Origin: Gordionus sp. m RMFG-2023 | Lineage: Eukaryota; Nematomorpha; Gordioida; Chordodea; Parachordodidae | Assembly: GCF_954871325.1 (NCBI RefSeq) | Contig: NC_088777.1 | Span: 33,147,366-33,211,365, forward strand | Direction of reading: 5' to 3' | DNA length: 64,000 nt | Shown here: piece by piece, positions 46,380 to 57,410 of the stretch | Layout of the letters: the number at the start of each line of letters is the position of its first letter | Position numbering within the stretch: the first letter of the stretch is position 1 | The notes under the pieces: model-generated | What the model was told of the DNA's origin: nothing | Seen by the model: the letters and a program-made list of their open reading frames with translations, nothing else | The model's database searches: none | Program-made: the position numbers and the translations under genes

Positions 46380-48500
46380 TACATCTATTATGTAGTTCAA
46401 CATTCACAGAGCTCTATATATATCATTACAATGTGGGTAGAATCTTTTTCTCATGATATTTAACGACTCCAATATAAGTGCAAACCTTACTTGTGGCAAT
46501 AAAAATGAGCAAGGCTATCACAATGTTTTGGTAACTGAATCCTATAGGTCAATTCTAGACGATTTGAAAGATGGGCATCCATATGAAATTCTAACAAATG
46601 TATCTAATAAGGGTAATATTAAAACATTTCCCTCGATCCTTTGCAATTTCAACAAGAATAAGAACATTTCAATAAAACTGTTAAAAAAATTTCCTCAAAT
46701 AGTGAAAAATCCAACGATGTAGCTAGCCACATAAGGGTAAATATAGCTGATTCAAGGTTATCAATGATTTGCATGCCAGCTTTCTGCGTTGATAATGCCT
46801 CTGTAAATTTTGGCAAAAACTAAAGTTACCGAATTGAGGCAGCACAAATGAATTATTACCAATTGGCTGTATATGCCATATATACTATATAGTTCTTGCA
46901 AGAAGGCAATGAATGTACTGTCTGTGGATGTCGAAATAATTGTGATGAAATATTTTAACGAATTTAGTTCAACTAAAAGAGTTAATGAATTAAAAGAGTT
47001 GGTGAAGTGGTCTGACTTGGAATAGTGTGAGTTGTTGCTATATATACCTATCAGGTGGTTGTCATTAATACCTGCCATCGATAGAATTTAAAAATTTTAC
47101 AAACTTTTAAAAAAATACTTCTTAAATAAAGATTTTAAAGGCTGTCCTAAAATTTGAAAAATTTTTTCTAATATGAAATGGCAGAAGTATATTTGGGATT
47201 CTTTTCACATGTAGGAAATCTACTGCATGCAGTTAATATTCAGTTGCAATCAGAATATTCTTTATTAAAAATGATTCACAAAATTATGCTACAGCTCTGT
47301 TCATCTCTATATTTAAAAATTGAAAATAAATTTTATGGCGCTATTGCTAAAAATATTATAAATGTTCAAATAATACTCTAATTAATACATATTTAAATAA
47401 AGTAGATATTTTTATTAAGACAATTTTAGAATATTTACAATCAAAATTTGATTTTAATAACTCTATTTACAATTGTATAAATATTATGACCTTGGAACAG
47501 AAACCATCAATTAAGGTTTTTGTAATTTAATAAATATATTAAAAATACCGAAAGACATTGATGTCTTGTTCGAAAAGATTTTAATTCTCTCTATTTTTTA
47601 TGATTCGCCAAAATTTCTCCTTACCTCATTCTAATGCCTCATCCGAGCGCATTTTTAGCCTGAAGAGGACTGCCTGGAAAAAAGGAGAGAAATAACAACA
47701 TTAGAGAACGAGCTAATGGTTAAATAATGTATAATATGTCATGCCAGGAATTTTATAATCTCAATAACGACGGTAAACATTTAGTTCTATTATTTAAATC
47801 TCAAATAAAATATAATTATGTTTTAGCACGGGCGCCATAAAATTTATTGTCAATTTTTAACTGTAAAGATGGACACATCTGCAGCATAATTTTGTGAATC
47901 TTTGTTAAGATTCTTCTGATTGCAACTGCACATTCTACATGTGAAATCATTCCTAAATATACCTCTGCCAATCATTATAAGAAATATTTTTTAAAGGTTT
48001 ATAAAATTTTAACATTCTATCGATGGCCGGTATTAGGAACATATCGCAACCAACATTGTGCTGACTCGCTTCTGTAAATACACTCTGTTTTTTCCAAATT
48101 CACTGAGGTATTATCGGATCAGAAAGCTGACATGCAATTTATTGATCATCTCGAATCTGATATTATATGGTTAGCTATGCTTTGGATTTTTCACTATTTG
48201 AGGGGAAAAAATTTAATAGTTTTATTGAAATGTTGAAATAGCGGAAGATCAAGGGAAATCCCTTATTAGATGCATCTGTTAGAATTGCATATATATATGC
48301 CCATCTTTCAAATCGTCAAAAATTGACCTCCTGGATTTAGGTCTTAAAACATTAATGATAGCCTTGCTCATTTGTTCTACAAGTATAATTTTCATTTATA
48401 TTAGAGTCGTTAAATATTATGGAAAAAAGATTCTACCAACATTGTGATGATAAGTATCTCTGTGAATGTTGTACTACAAGATAAGTACAATTGCCGCAAC
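46380..48500. repeat. Inverted duplication inside hAT-4
   Basis: 47938-48490 is, reverse-complemented, a diverged second copy of parts of 46380-47215. For example CATCGATAGAATGTTAAAATT and GGCAGAGGTATATTTAGGA in the reverse complement match CATCGATAGAATTTAAAAATT and GGCAGAAGTATATTTGGGA at 47080-47195, and the AATTTTTGACGATTTGAAAG block matches 46550. The right copy lacks several internal pieces. The hATC region lies between the two copies. Confidence 0.8.
46453..47730 (+). pseudogene. hAT-4 transposase (C17orf113/ZNF862-like), broken
   Basis: Pieces in shifting frames: SGNKNEQGYHN-like start at 46490, FSSTKRVNELKELVKW (about 46965), IPIRWLSLIPAIDRI (about 47045), MAEVYLGFFSHVGNLLHAVN (47178) and, at about 47625-47720, a hATC dimerisation stretch reading NASSERIFSLKRTAWKK and TTLENEL. 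This order is that of animal hAT proteins related to C17orf113 and ZNF862. There are numerous stops and shifts, so the copy is long dead despite clean ends. Confidence 0.85.
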
Positions 48501-48951
48501 TGTAGTTGCATCTGTATTATATCTTATTTTGGAGTACCTTATTATGTATTTAAACGTGATACTTGATAATTAAGCGCCTATCCCTATAATGTTATACACA
48601 CACACGGTAGATTTCCAATTGCGGTCGTTTTGAGGGACATTCGCTTAAAATATATTTTTAATTGTAAAATTAAAATCGTTTTTTATATTTAAAAAGATCG
48701 TTTTTTTTTTATAAATTAATATAATTTAATAAATCAAGATTTTATTGTATTTTGAAAAATAGTTATTGACTTTGTATTTATATAACTAATTATAAAAAAT
48801 AATAGGCGGATAATGAAATCAATTCAAAATCCCAGAAGGCCGCCCGCAAAAAAAATTTTTTTAGCAATTTTTATATTTCTACCGCAATTTTCATGTTTCT
48901 CCCACATCTCCCTCAATTTGAAAATTTTGACCTGGCAACCCTGAGTATGAA

Positions 48952-50380
48952 CCAAAAGTTATTAGAATTTCAAAAATTATCAAATTTAGATTGAACAAAT
49001 AATCTAAAGAAAGCAATTATAATAAAAAAATTAAATGAAATTATCATTATTTATAAAATCAACTTTTTTCCTTATTTCAAAATATGAGGATAAAGATAAA
49101 AGGCTAACTCGATATTTTATACAAAAGAAAATTAAGCTTGGAAACTTTTCCGACAGATGACATAACTTGCGGCAACTTTGGAAAATGTTATATCAAAATG
49201 AGATGGATTGGTTATGTAAAATTTAAAACAATTAGGATAGCTAATTATTTTCATCAAGCCGCGAATAGGTTGAGCTATTGTTTAATAAAAAAAATTTAGA
49301 AAATAATTTTTAAAAAAATAAAACCAAAAAAAATGATGTATTTTAATTTTATTATTCATGACATGACATGAAGCCACCCAAGCTCATTTACATTGTTATC
49401 AAATCAAATGAGAATATAATATATTAAAAAAAGTTAACCAAATTCCAAAATTTAAATAATTAATAACCTTAAGGAATTTTAAAGCTATATAACAAAATTA
49501 ATACAACCAATTTTTTTCCAAACTTTTATATCAAGGTCAATATCGTAACTTGAACTGCGAACTCATTAGAGGAGCATCATTGAAATTAGAGGGGGGATAG
49601 TTAGTTATGAAATATTATCATTATTTGAAAAATTGGAAAGGGATGAAAGGTATTTTTTTTTTAAATTATTTATATTTGGCAGGAGGTTAAAAGTTTTGAG
49701 AGGATTGATATCATTTATAGATATGTATACAAGCCCCTGATTATATTCTCCGCAGTCCTTTTCTTAAGTTAAAATAGGAAATGGTTTAGCAAGTATTATC
49801 TTATTTTAATAGATCCCTTTAGGTCATATTTTTTTATATCTAATTTACATATAGAATAAGTATCCTTAAAAAATAAATTTCATTATAAAAAGTTTTTTAA
49901 AAAATGATTTTTTTTTATTGAATATGTGAAGGAAAAGGTAGAGCATTGCCATAACATATCGTCTAAACCAATAGGTTTGTTTGTTAAATATATAACTGAA
50001 GTGTAAATTTTTAAAAGAATCACTGATTTGAACAAAGACTGGTTAAAAATAACCATGGGAAAAAAATCTGACAAAAACACCCCGATATAAATTTATATGC
50101 TTTAATAAATAAAAGGAAAATGTAATCCTCGTTTTAAACTTTGCCCTTTAGTGTAATACTTGAGTATTATTTTATAATAGTACTTTTCTAATAATGTTGC
50201 TCATCAAAAATGATCATATTTGTAAGGGGAAACAACTATATGACTCAAGGGCTAGGAATATGAATTTTAAAATAATTTTATAATGCATGACGAAAGGTAG
50301 TTATTTTTGAAATATTAATCGTGGATTGATGTGTTAGAGAAAGACTGTGTCACACACATATAAAAGAATTTGTAAATACC
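48952..50380. other. MULE interior, non-coding
   Basis: AT-rich spacer between hAT-4 and the end of the MULE transposase gene; nothing recognised. Confidence 0.4.
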
Positions 50381-50384
50381 CTTA

Positions 50385-51975
50385 TTAAATCTGTATCTTG
50401 ATGAATGAGTCTTTTCTAACCAGCTTAACATTCAATGTTATATTAATAGCGATTCCTTTAAGATAATCTAATCTTGATCGATTTTCGAAGTCAGAAACAA
50501 TTGTTACTATTCTCGCATGTAGATTTCGATATTTTTTTCTCGGGGTAGAGGGTGTTTCACCAGAATTATATTGAGCAATTTTTAACTCTGTCAACTCTTG
50601 TTGTTTTTTTAAGCCTATAAAAAATTATATAGTTTATTAGTATATTTTTATACTTTTTAAATCATTTTAAAATAATAGATATATAGATAACTTGATATAA
50701 ATTTCCACATGTTTGGATGGTAACTTGTTAGGAGGGAACTGAAGCATCTATGCCACCCTTCAACCGCGTTGTTGGTTTTCGCTTCCCCGTTCAGTGTTGA
50801 TTGGTAACAATTCCAGAGTTCAATATTAAACAAAGCAGGTAGTCTGCCTCTTCCAAACGTTTTACCAATATAAGCTTTTTCAAAAGTTTCAATTAGAGGC
50901 TGAAGTAACAATTGATTATTAGAATAAAATTCGGAGTTTATTAGTAATTCAAATGTTTCAACTACATTTAAGAGTGGCACAAACGCCAAACAAACCATCA
51001 TTCTAAGTTGTATATTAAATTCTAAATCTGTTTTATATTTATGCGATATTTCTGGATATTTTTGAATGTTTCGTCAAAAAGATTGGCCAAAATGGAAATA
51101 GCAACATTTGTGTTGCGAATTGGGAAATACTTCTTTGAAAGCTTTTACACTGGCCATTTCAAAATCCGTCATAATTTTTTTTGGAGTTGATATTAAGTTG
51201 TCACCTATAATAGTAAATATTCTTTTATAAGTTTTACAATCCTTTCTATTGGTCAATATATATATGAGAGGTAAAACATTATTATTTCTAATCTCATGAA
51301 TTGTATAAATTTGCATAAATAAAGGTGGCGACGATTTAAATGTCATCAGAAAACCAATGTTCGCATGAAGCTAAGAAGTCCAAATTTTTTCTTGTTCCAA
51401 ATATGATAACACGGTCGGGAACCTGACACACATGATAAATAAATAAGCAATTATAATAAAGTGTTTCTTATCGGGCAGCTTATCGCAATAAAAATGAAGG
51501 ATTTAGTTATATTTGTTCAAAAAATTTATAGAAAATCTTACCGAATCATCATCATGAAGTATGAAATCCTCATATTTATCTGTAATTGAATATTCATGCG
51601 GAATTACCACCTCAATAAGGCTGCTAGGATTCGGAGGTGCAAAACTGTTTGAACTCCGCGTTCGGTGAATTATGCGTTTCATAAGATTCGGTGATGGTAG
51701 TGCCATTGATATAGAATCACTTAATTGAGATACGTGTTTCGCCACAATAAAGTTTGGAGTTCCCACAGTATTATTCAAGGCTTCATTCTTAATTGAATTG
51801 ATTATTTTCTTGGTTTTCATTTGGATTGGATTTTCTGGATGATTGTGTATTTCTTTATTATCTTTTATCTTACCATTTTTTTTGTAAGTCGTACGGGACA
51901 TTTAAAAATATCCTGATTGATACATCTATAATATAGTATCTGAGACTACTTTATCCAGGCGGAACAAATAATTTT
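50385..51975 (-). pseudogene. MULE transposase with FLYWCH-type finger, two introns
   Basis: Minus strand, N- to C-terminus: YYRCINQDIFKCPVRLT and KDNKEIHNHPENP (about 51950-51830) form a FLYWCH-type zinc finger; the MULE core begins VPDRVIIFGTRKNLDFL and EHWFSD (about 51420-51350) and continues FKSSPPLFMQIYTIHE, PKKIMTDFEMASVKAF and KCCYFHFGQSF. The C-terminal part has ELWNCYQSTLNGEAKTNNAV-EGWH and KYRNLHARIVTIVSDFENRS. Two introns fit exactly: 51423-51541 (119 bp) and 50615-50691 (77 bp, joining ISS to LKKQQELTELK). Breaks: a shift near 51895, one near 51342, and a TGA after FGQSF near 51076 where the family has Trp. Everything else is open, so the gene decayed recently. It would bind the terminal repeats and cut out the element. 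Confidence 0.92.
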
Positions 51976-51999
51976 TAAAGGTTAAGATCTCCTTATTTT

Positions 52000-53490
52000 T
52001 GCTTGATAACATATTTTATAAGACTCCGAAATAAAGAGGAAAGAATGGCGAAAATATTTATAATTTATAACAAAAGGAATGGCACCAGCCAAACGAGAAA
52101 ATTTTTTTTTTTAAATTTCGGCAATATTTTTTTTTTAAAATAGTTATAATTTATCAAATATGTCATTAATTATTTGTTAATTTTTAGTGTAGCTATTTTT
52201 TTTATTATATTTTAAAATTATTTAAGATTCAATAAGAACCCATGTCAAAATATTATATTTAAATTAATTGAAATTAATGCCGAGTTATTATACTAAAAAT
52301 TTTATCACGACCCCTTCCCCCCCCCCCCTTCAAATAAACAGAAAAGATAAAAAGAAACAGAAAAGATAAAAAGAAACAGAAAAGATGATATCTATAAAGA
52401 TCGTAAAATAATATATTTTAAATTGGGGAAATCCCTTATTTCACTTAGATGTAATTTATTTGCCATTCAAAATTGATATTCTAAACAGTAATGTTGTAGA
52501 CTTTATTCATCTACACTGTTTAAGAATAGTGACTGACCGGTCAAATATAGTTAAAATCAAATAAATATTATTTTATATTGAATATCATCATTTTCTTTAA
52601 TATTTTTTAATCAATTTTCTTTTTGTCTAAAAATTCAATCGATTTCTGTTTTAGTAAGATTATTGACACAAATCGACCAATTTCTTTCTGAAGAAGAAGT
52701 AGATCTAGAAATTGTTAGTAATGTCACTTCTCTTAATGGCCATGGTGGTCAAAGCTAATTCCACTGCTTGAGTTTGAAATCTGATTGTTTCTTATGGAAG
52801 TTACTGCTATCCCCATGATTTTCTATTAAACAAGCCGCTTTTATTTCTGAAATTTATGATATAACTTGAAATTTGATCACCACCTTGTATGCCTAATTCT
52901 TTTATTATATTACATACTTCATTAAATTCACTATGATTAAAATGCTCTCCTTAATATTAGGAACTCAATAAGCATTGTGATCACATTTCACATGTTATCG
53001 TTTTTTCTTTTTCAAACATATTTTTATATTCAGATCTTATAGAATATATGACCACTTGACCAGTTCAAATATTCTCCCGTTCAATTGACCCGTCAAAATC
53101 TAGTCATTTGACTGGTCATTTGACTGACTTGCTAACCCTGGCCAAAATTGATTGATAAATTTATAAATATTAAGTCATCAGAGAATAAATAGTAATGCTA
53201 CCCAGATATCAATTTCGCCAATAAGATTTAACTAATAAACTCAATGATTAATATATTGATAAAGCTGAGTTCCTTGTGCGTGATTATTATAAAATAAGAA
53301 CTTCTAAGGAAAGGATAGGATAGCGAAAAAAGTGTATTTCAATAACAAATTTCATAAACCAGATCTAAGTTAATTAATCATTGTAAAATTTTTTTAAGGT
53401 TATAAGAAAATTACAAACTATGTGATTTAAAAAAATATTATTCAAATAATATAATTATAAAAAAATGATTCAAAATAAATTAGTCATTAT
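52000..53490. other. MULE interior between transposase and right TIR
   Basis: About 52510-53140 has loosely related ends (AGTGACTGACCGGTCA on the left; TGACTGACTTGCTAACCCTGG on the right) and may be a decayed hAT-type insertion. Fragmentary minus-strand words (ITCEM, FNHSEFNEVC, GIQGGDQ) lie inside, and no domain is certain. The rest is AT-rich without features, apart from a run of about 12 C near 52318 and a triplicated GAAAAGATAAAAAGAAACA. Confidence 0.45.
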
Positions 53491-53496
53491 TAGCAA

Positions 53497-54020
53497 TTAT
53501 CGCGATATTAAATTCTCTATATATCTTCGCGATATATGTTTCGCGAAATAATTGTCGCTACATTGTCTTCGCGATTTGGGTTTCGCGATAATAACTTCGC
53601 TATAAAATTTTCCCGATTATTGATTCGCGATTAAAGTTTCGCGGTAATGTATTCGCTTTAAAGGTTTCGCGATAAAGGTTTCGCGATAAAGTTTCGCTAT
53701 AAAATTTTCGCGATTATTGATTCGCGATAAAAGTTTCGCGGTAATGTATTCGCTTCAAATGTTTCGCGATAAAATTTTCGCGATTATTGATTCGCGATAA
53801 AAGTTTCGCGGTAATGTATTCGCATTAAAGGTTTCGCGATAAAGGTTTCGCTATAAAAAATTCGCGCTATTTGTTTCGCGATATTGCATTCGCGGAATAG
53901 TATTCGCTATTATGGATTCGCGATAAAAGTTTCGCTATAAAATCCATTCGCGATTAAACGACATTCGCGATAAAAGTTTCACGAAAAAGTGTTTCGCGAT
54001 AAAAGTTTCACTGAATTGAC
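53497..54020 (-). repeat. Right TIR: inverted array of 14 bp GCGAA units
   Basis: Read on the + strand the units end in TTCGC (GATAAAAGTTTCGC, GGTAATGTATTCGC, GATTATTGATTCGC and so on), the mirror of the left array. About 34-36 units are present, nearly all 14 bases, with exceptions of 13, 15, 16 and 17. A block of about five units (70 bp, beginning GATTATTGATTCGC) is repeated two to three times at 53600-53830. The inner units of left and right arrays are not the same, so the arrays have expanded independently. Confidence 0.95.
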
Positions 54021-54205
54021 ATGGAACCTTTTCCCCAACCTTTTTTCCCTTTTTTAAAACCTTTTTCCCCAACCTGGTTTTCTTTCTTTTTTAAAACCTT
54101 TATCCCAAACCTGGTTTTTTCTTTTTCAAAACCTTTTTTCCCCAACCATTTTTCCTTCTTTTTTAAAACCCTTTTCCCCAACCTGGTTTTCCTTCTTTTT
54201 CCCCT
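54021..54205. repeat. ~38 bp pyrimidine-rich minisatellite abutting the MULE
   Basis: About five imperfect copies of a unit like TTTTCCCCAACCTGGTTTTC followed by TTTCTTTTTTAAAACC. It begins immediately at the right end of the MULE, so the element either inserted at its edge or the array grew next to the end. Confidence 0.88.
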
Positions 54206-54391
54206 TAGTATAAATTAAGATTTAGGATATTTTTAAATTTTCTGTCAAAACACAAACCTCGTTAAGAATGACTTAGCCTTTCTTTAGTAACCAGGTCCTC
54301 AACATATTAACAAAACTTCCATTTGGATAGAATTTTAAGAAGAAAAAAAGAATAAAGATAAAACAATTTGTTAAATCCTTTATTTAAATTG

Positions 54392-55080
54392 CAGGGTTCT
54401 TAATGTAGCGCGTTATTCTATAGCTATTTCTTTTAGTATCGATAGCTTTAGCATGGTACCTTTTTTATAAAAGGAGCGATAGCTTGCTACTAAGCAAAAA
54501 ATTATTATAATAATTTTATAGTTAATTCTAAAATCTTAATCTTTTTATTTTATTTTGAAATTTACATTTACATTTAAAATATGCATTGTAAATATATTTT
54601 TCAAAAAATTTTTAAATTTTAAATGTCGATAGTAGAGATTAATAATGAAGATAATTTTGATACAGATCATATCGACAAAGTAATATCCCTGTAAAATGAT
54701 AATGATATGGAATTTCCTTTTCTAAAACTTACAAATTATTTTAATCTCGATAAAACAAATTAACACAGGGTATAAATTTTGCTGTAAGATGTGGCTGAAG
54801 GTTTTATCATAGGGTATAGTGATTGCTCACAAAATAAAAAAGGGAAATTCCTACGAATCATCTTACAATATTGAATATGTTCTTTCGAAAAGAACGAACT
54901 ATAAAATAGGCAACACAATATAATGGAAAAATAAAAATACTACACTCAATAGGCAATAGCATCGAAAATATTTTAGCTAGACTGCCTTCGTTTATTGCAT
55001 ATTTAATAGATAGGAATAAGCAAGATAATGTTTACAAAAATAAAATTATCCATTGGGTATTCAGTACTGATCCCGATAAA
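54392..55080 (+). mobile_element. hAT-3-related remnant
   Basis: Starts CAGGGTTCTTAATGTAGCG with GTAGCGCGTTAT and TAGCTATTTC words matching the hAT-3 left end. About 54710-54870 reads MEFPFLKLTNYFNLDK, and further on SSYN, aligning with the hAT-3 BED exon (FPFPKFEKFFKI...SSYNLKKH). Frames are broken in several places. No right end was found, so the limit is approximate. Confidence 0.65.
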
Positions 55081-55385
55081 TAAAAATGATAGATTAATTC
55101 TATGCCCTAAAAATATTGAAACCGAAATTACCCAAATGGTGGGAGAGAAACTATGAGTTGGAACTAATTTGGGAAAAATTGATTCCCCATTTTTAAAAAC
55201 GAATTTTTATAAATCAATAAAAATTACTAATTTAACCATTCCTAATAAGACCATCTCCTTAATCATCAAGAAGTGCATCTGGTAATTAATTGTTAATCAA
55301 TTTGCAACCAAAAATGTTGCAACAATAAGAGATGCCAATGTTATAAAAATGGAATTAATTGTTCCACAAAATGTCACTTAAATAT
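55080..55385 (+). pseudogene. Cysteine-rich coding-like remnant, unknown
   Basis: 55303-55377 reads in one frame CNQKCCNNKRC, then QCYKNGINC and STKCH: eight cysteines in 25 codons with a CxC and KNGINC pattern like that of cysteine-rich tails on some transposon-encoded proteins. Upstream, ENILARLPSFIAYLIDRN (about 54970) and LTIPNKTISLIIKKCI (about 55232) are protein-like but in other frames. I cannot assign a family. It may belong to a different element from the hAT-3-related remnant before it. Confidence 0.4.
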
Positions 55386-55389
55386 TATT

Positions 55390-56025
55390 TGTGTAAATTA
55401 TAAATAATTGTTCAAAATTAAATTTTAAATTTCAATTATCAAATATCAAATATGATGAATATGTGATCGATATTATTTTAATTAAAGGTTTATTTATTTT
55501 GGCAATTGATTTATTTTTTTGATATCAATTTGTGTTTAAATTTAAACGAACATTTTTATTTTACATAATTGGTTATTTGATGATTTATTGATTGTTAAAA
55601 AAAGATAAAGGAAAATTGTTTCTTGTTAAAATATAGATAAATAAAATGTAATTTATAATAATAAAATAAAAAAAAATTATGACTTATTTTAATATGAATA
55701 TTGTAAAAATATATAAAAAGAATTAATAATAATTCTATGTTAATTCTTTAAAATAAAATAAAATATGTGTTCATTATATGGTTTGGAATAAAGCATAATA
55801 ATAATGATGATTTGCTTGTAAAGAAGTATGATAATTTTTAACTGTAATAATAATAATTTATAATGTCATTTTTAAATTTGTGAATCGATGATAGATTTAA
55901 AAATATTACATATTAGATTAAGTTGCGAGCAAATAATTTTATCAGGTACAATGAGTTTTTAAAGACCATGACTATATATGACCCCTACTTAGAGCGATAT
56001 TTAATATTGAAGTCTATATATGTTG
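55390..56025. other. AT-rich spacer
   Basis: No gene or repeat boundary seen. Confidence 0.35.
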
Positions 56026-56027
56026 TA

Positions 56028-56697
56028 TTTAACTTTTATTTTATACCCATATTGATGTTTAGTGTTAATAATAATATTCATGACATCTTAACACGCCTAC
56101 TTAGCTTGATAATATTAATATAATCAAAGTTTTTTATTTACTTTTTATTTGATGCTCATATCAATTTTAATTTTTACCCCCCCCCCTCCCAATTCCCAGA
56201 TCTAGCCCTTTAAGATAATAAATACTTTCAGTCAAAAGATATTTAAAATACCTTTTATTTGATTCCTATATCAATATTTTGTGTTTATGAAAATATTCGT
56301 GACCGCTTAAGATCTCCCGCCTGTTTACAGTATAATTATTACAATCGAGAGATATTTAAATTGTTTTATTTGGTACCCATATCGATATTTTGTGTTGATA
56401 AAATACTGACCCCCCAAGACCTAGATCCGCCCTCTATGAGTGATTATTATTATTACAATAAATAAATATTTTAATTATCTTTTATTTGACACCCATATCA
56501 ATAAAAGAAATTCCCACCCCCCTCTATCCACTCCCCAGACCAAATAATACCCATAAAGACCAAATGTAGACTTTCAATAAAAATTTATTAAAATTATCTA
56601 TTATTTAAAACCCATATCGATATTTTGTTTTGATAAAAATATTCCTCACCCCCCAGACCTAGAATCGCCCATTAAGGGGGAGAGATTCACCTCCAGT
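56028..56697. repeat. ~115 bp tandem repeat, six diverged copies
   Basis: Each unit contains TTTTATTTGAT.CCCATATC, ATATTTTGTGTTGATAAAA, a C-rich block (ACCCCCCAGACCTAGATC) and an ATAAATATTTTAA-like end. Copies begin near 56028, 56135, 56253, 56366, 56479 and 56598, spacing 107-119 bp. Divergence between copies is high, so this is an old small satellite. Confidence 0.85.
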
Positions 56698-56968
56698 TAA
56701 ATAGATCTTTTGATTAGCTATAGATTGATACCCTATATTAGACATATCTTATTTTATAAGGCCAAAAAAATAACATTGAAAATTAATGAATAACAATAAA
56801 ATTAAAAAGAAATAAAACGAAAGCGCGTAAAATGCTTTGTAAAATAAAATTCCTCTTTATCACGATTAAAACGTGATAATACTTATTATCATTCCTTAAC
56901 TTAAATCACTAATTTTTAGTTATCCCTTTAAAACCCGTGATGATCCCGGATAGTTTTGATCCCTCGAC

Positions 56969-57410
56969 ATATATATAAAAGCCTTGTCACACTGTGACAG
57001 TCACACTTTCACAATTTATAGTATATATTTAAAAAATCGTTAATTTTGATAAGTGACTTGTAGCCCAATCGGCAAGAGCGTCGCTTACAAATATAATGGA
57101 CTTAAGTTCGAATCCCATCAAAGATTTTGTTTTCTTAATCTGGCAAAATATTTTTTTCTTTCTTAATCTGGCAAAATTAATCAAATAGATACGATTCAAA
57201 GTTTGTAGCTACTTTAAAATTCAAACTATTAAATAGGTATTCTTATATTTTTAAATTTTTAATATTCTTTTAAAAAATATTCGTCCAATAAAAATCACCA
57301 TAGAATCATATCTTATCAAACATTCATTCATCTTCCATTACCATAAAACCATTACCATCTTATACATCATCATATATATACTAGAACTAACTGAAATATC
57401 TATAATATAT
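56969..57410 (+). mobile_element. tRNA-like SINE unit 1
   Basis: A-box TAGCCCAATCGG (57061-57072), B-box AGTTCGAATCCC (57105-57116), 33 bp apart, suitable for RNA polymerase III. The anticodon-arm region does not form a clear stem and no acceptor stem pairs, so it is SINE-like, not a working tRNA. Confidence 0.8.

Larger units (their letters stand above)
45978..48943 (+). mobile_element. hAT-4 transposon inserted in the MULE
   Basis: Starts CAAGGTTGCCATGTC and ends GACCTGGCAACCCTG, imperfect inverted repeats, flanked by the exact 8 bp duplication AGTATGAA (45970-45977 and 48944-48951). Length is 2,966 bp. Both sub-terminal regions carry repeated CTCCCGCAAAA and CTACCGCAATT words (46025-46120 and 48840-48915), likely binding sites. 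The insertion lies within the MULE and is therefore younger than it. Confidence 0.93.
43091..54020 (-). mobile_element. Mutator-like element (MULE) with repeat-array terminal inverted repeats
   Basis: The left end starts GTCAATTCAGCGAAACTTTT and the right end is AAAAGTTTCACTGAATTGAC, which is its reverse complement with one difference. The first three array units match between the ends, including the unusual 15-base second unit. From there both ends continue as ~0.5 kb arrays of 14-base units. The element encodes a MULE transposase on the minus strand at 50.4-52.0 kb. Total length is 10.9 kb, of which 2,974 bp is the inserted hAT-4 and its duplication. I could not find the 9 bp target duplication expected for MULEs: the left flank is TGCGTATCAG and the right flank ATGGAACCTT. 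Confidence 0.88.

Noticed and set aside
46761-47078. Minus-strand 105-residue frame in hAT-4
   Set aside because: The plus strand carries clear hAT motifs in the same place.
43091-54020. A Polinton or other large virus-like element, given the 10.9 kb size and long inverted ends
   Set aside because: No capsid, polymerase or packaging genes are visible; the transposase is of MULE type.
43081-54030. A 9 bp target duplication for the MULE
   Set aside because: Flanks TGCGTATCAG and ATGGAACCTT do not match; I report the element without a duplication.
54021-54218. Proline- and phenylalanine-rich small protein
   Set aside because: It is the translation of a pyrimidine-rich minisatellite.
57061-57125. 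Functional tRNA genes at 57-59 kb and 38.6 kb
   Set aside because: A- and B-boxes are good, but acceptor stems do not pair and the leaders and tails are shared as in SINEs.
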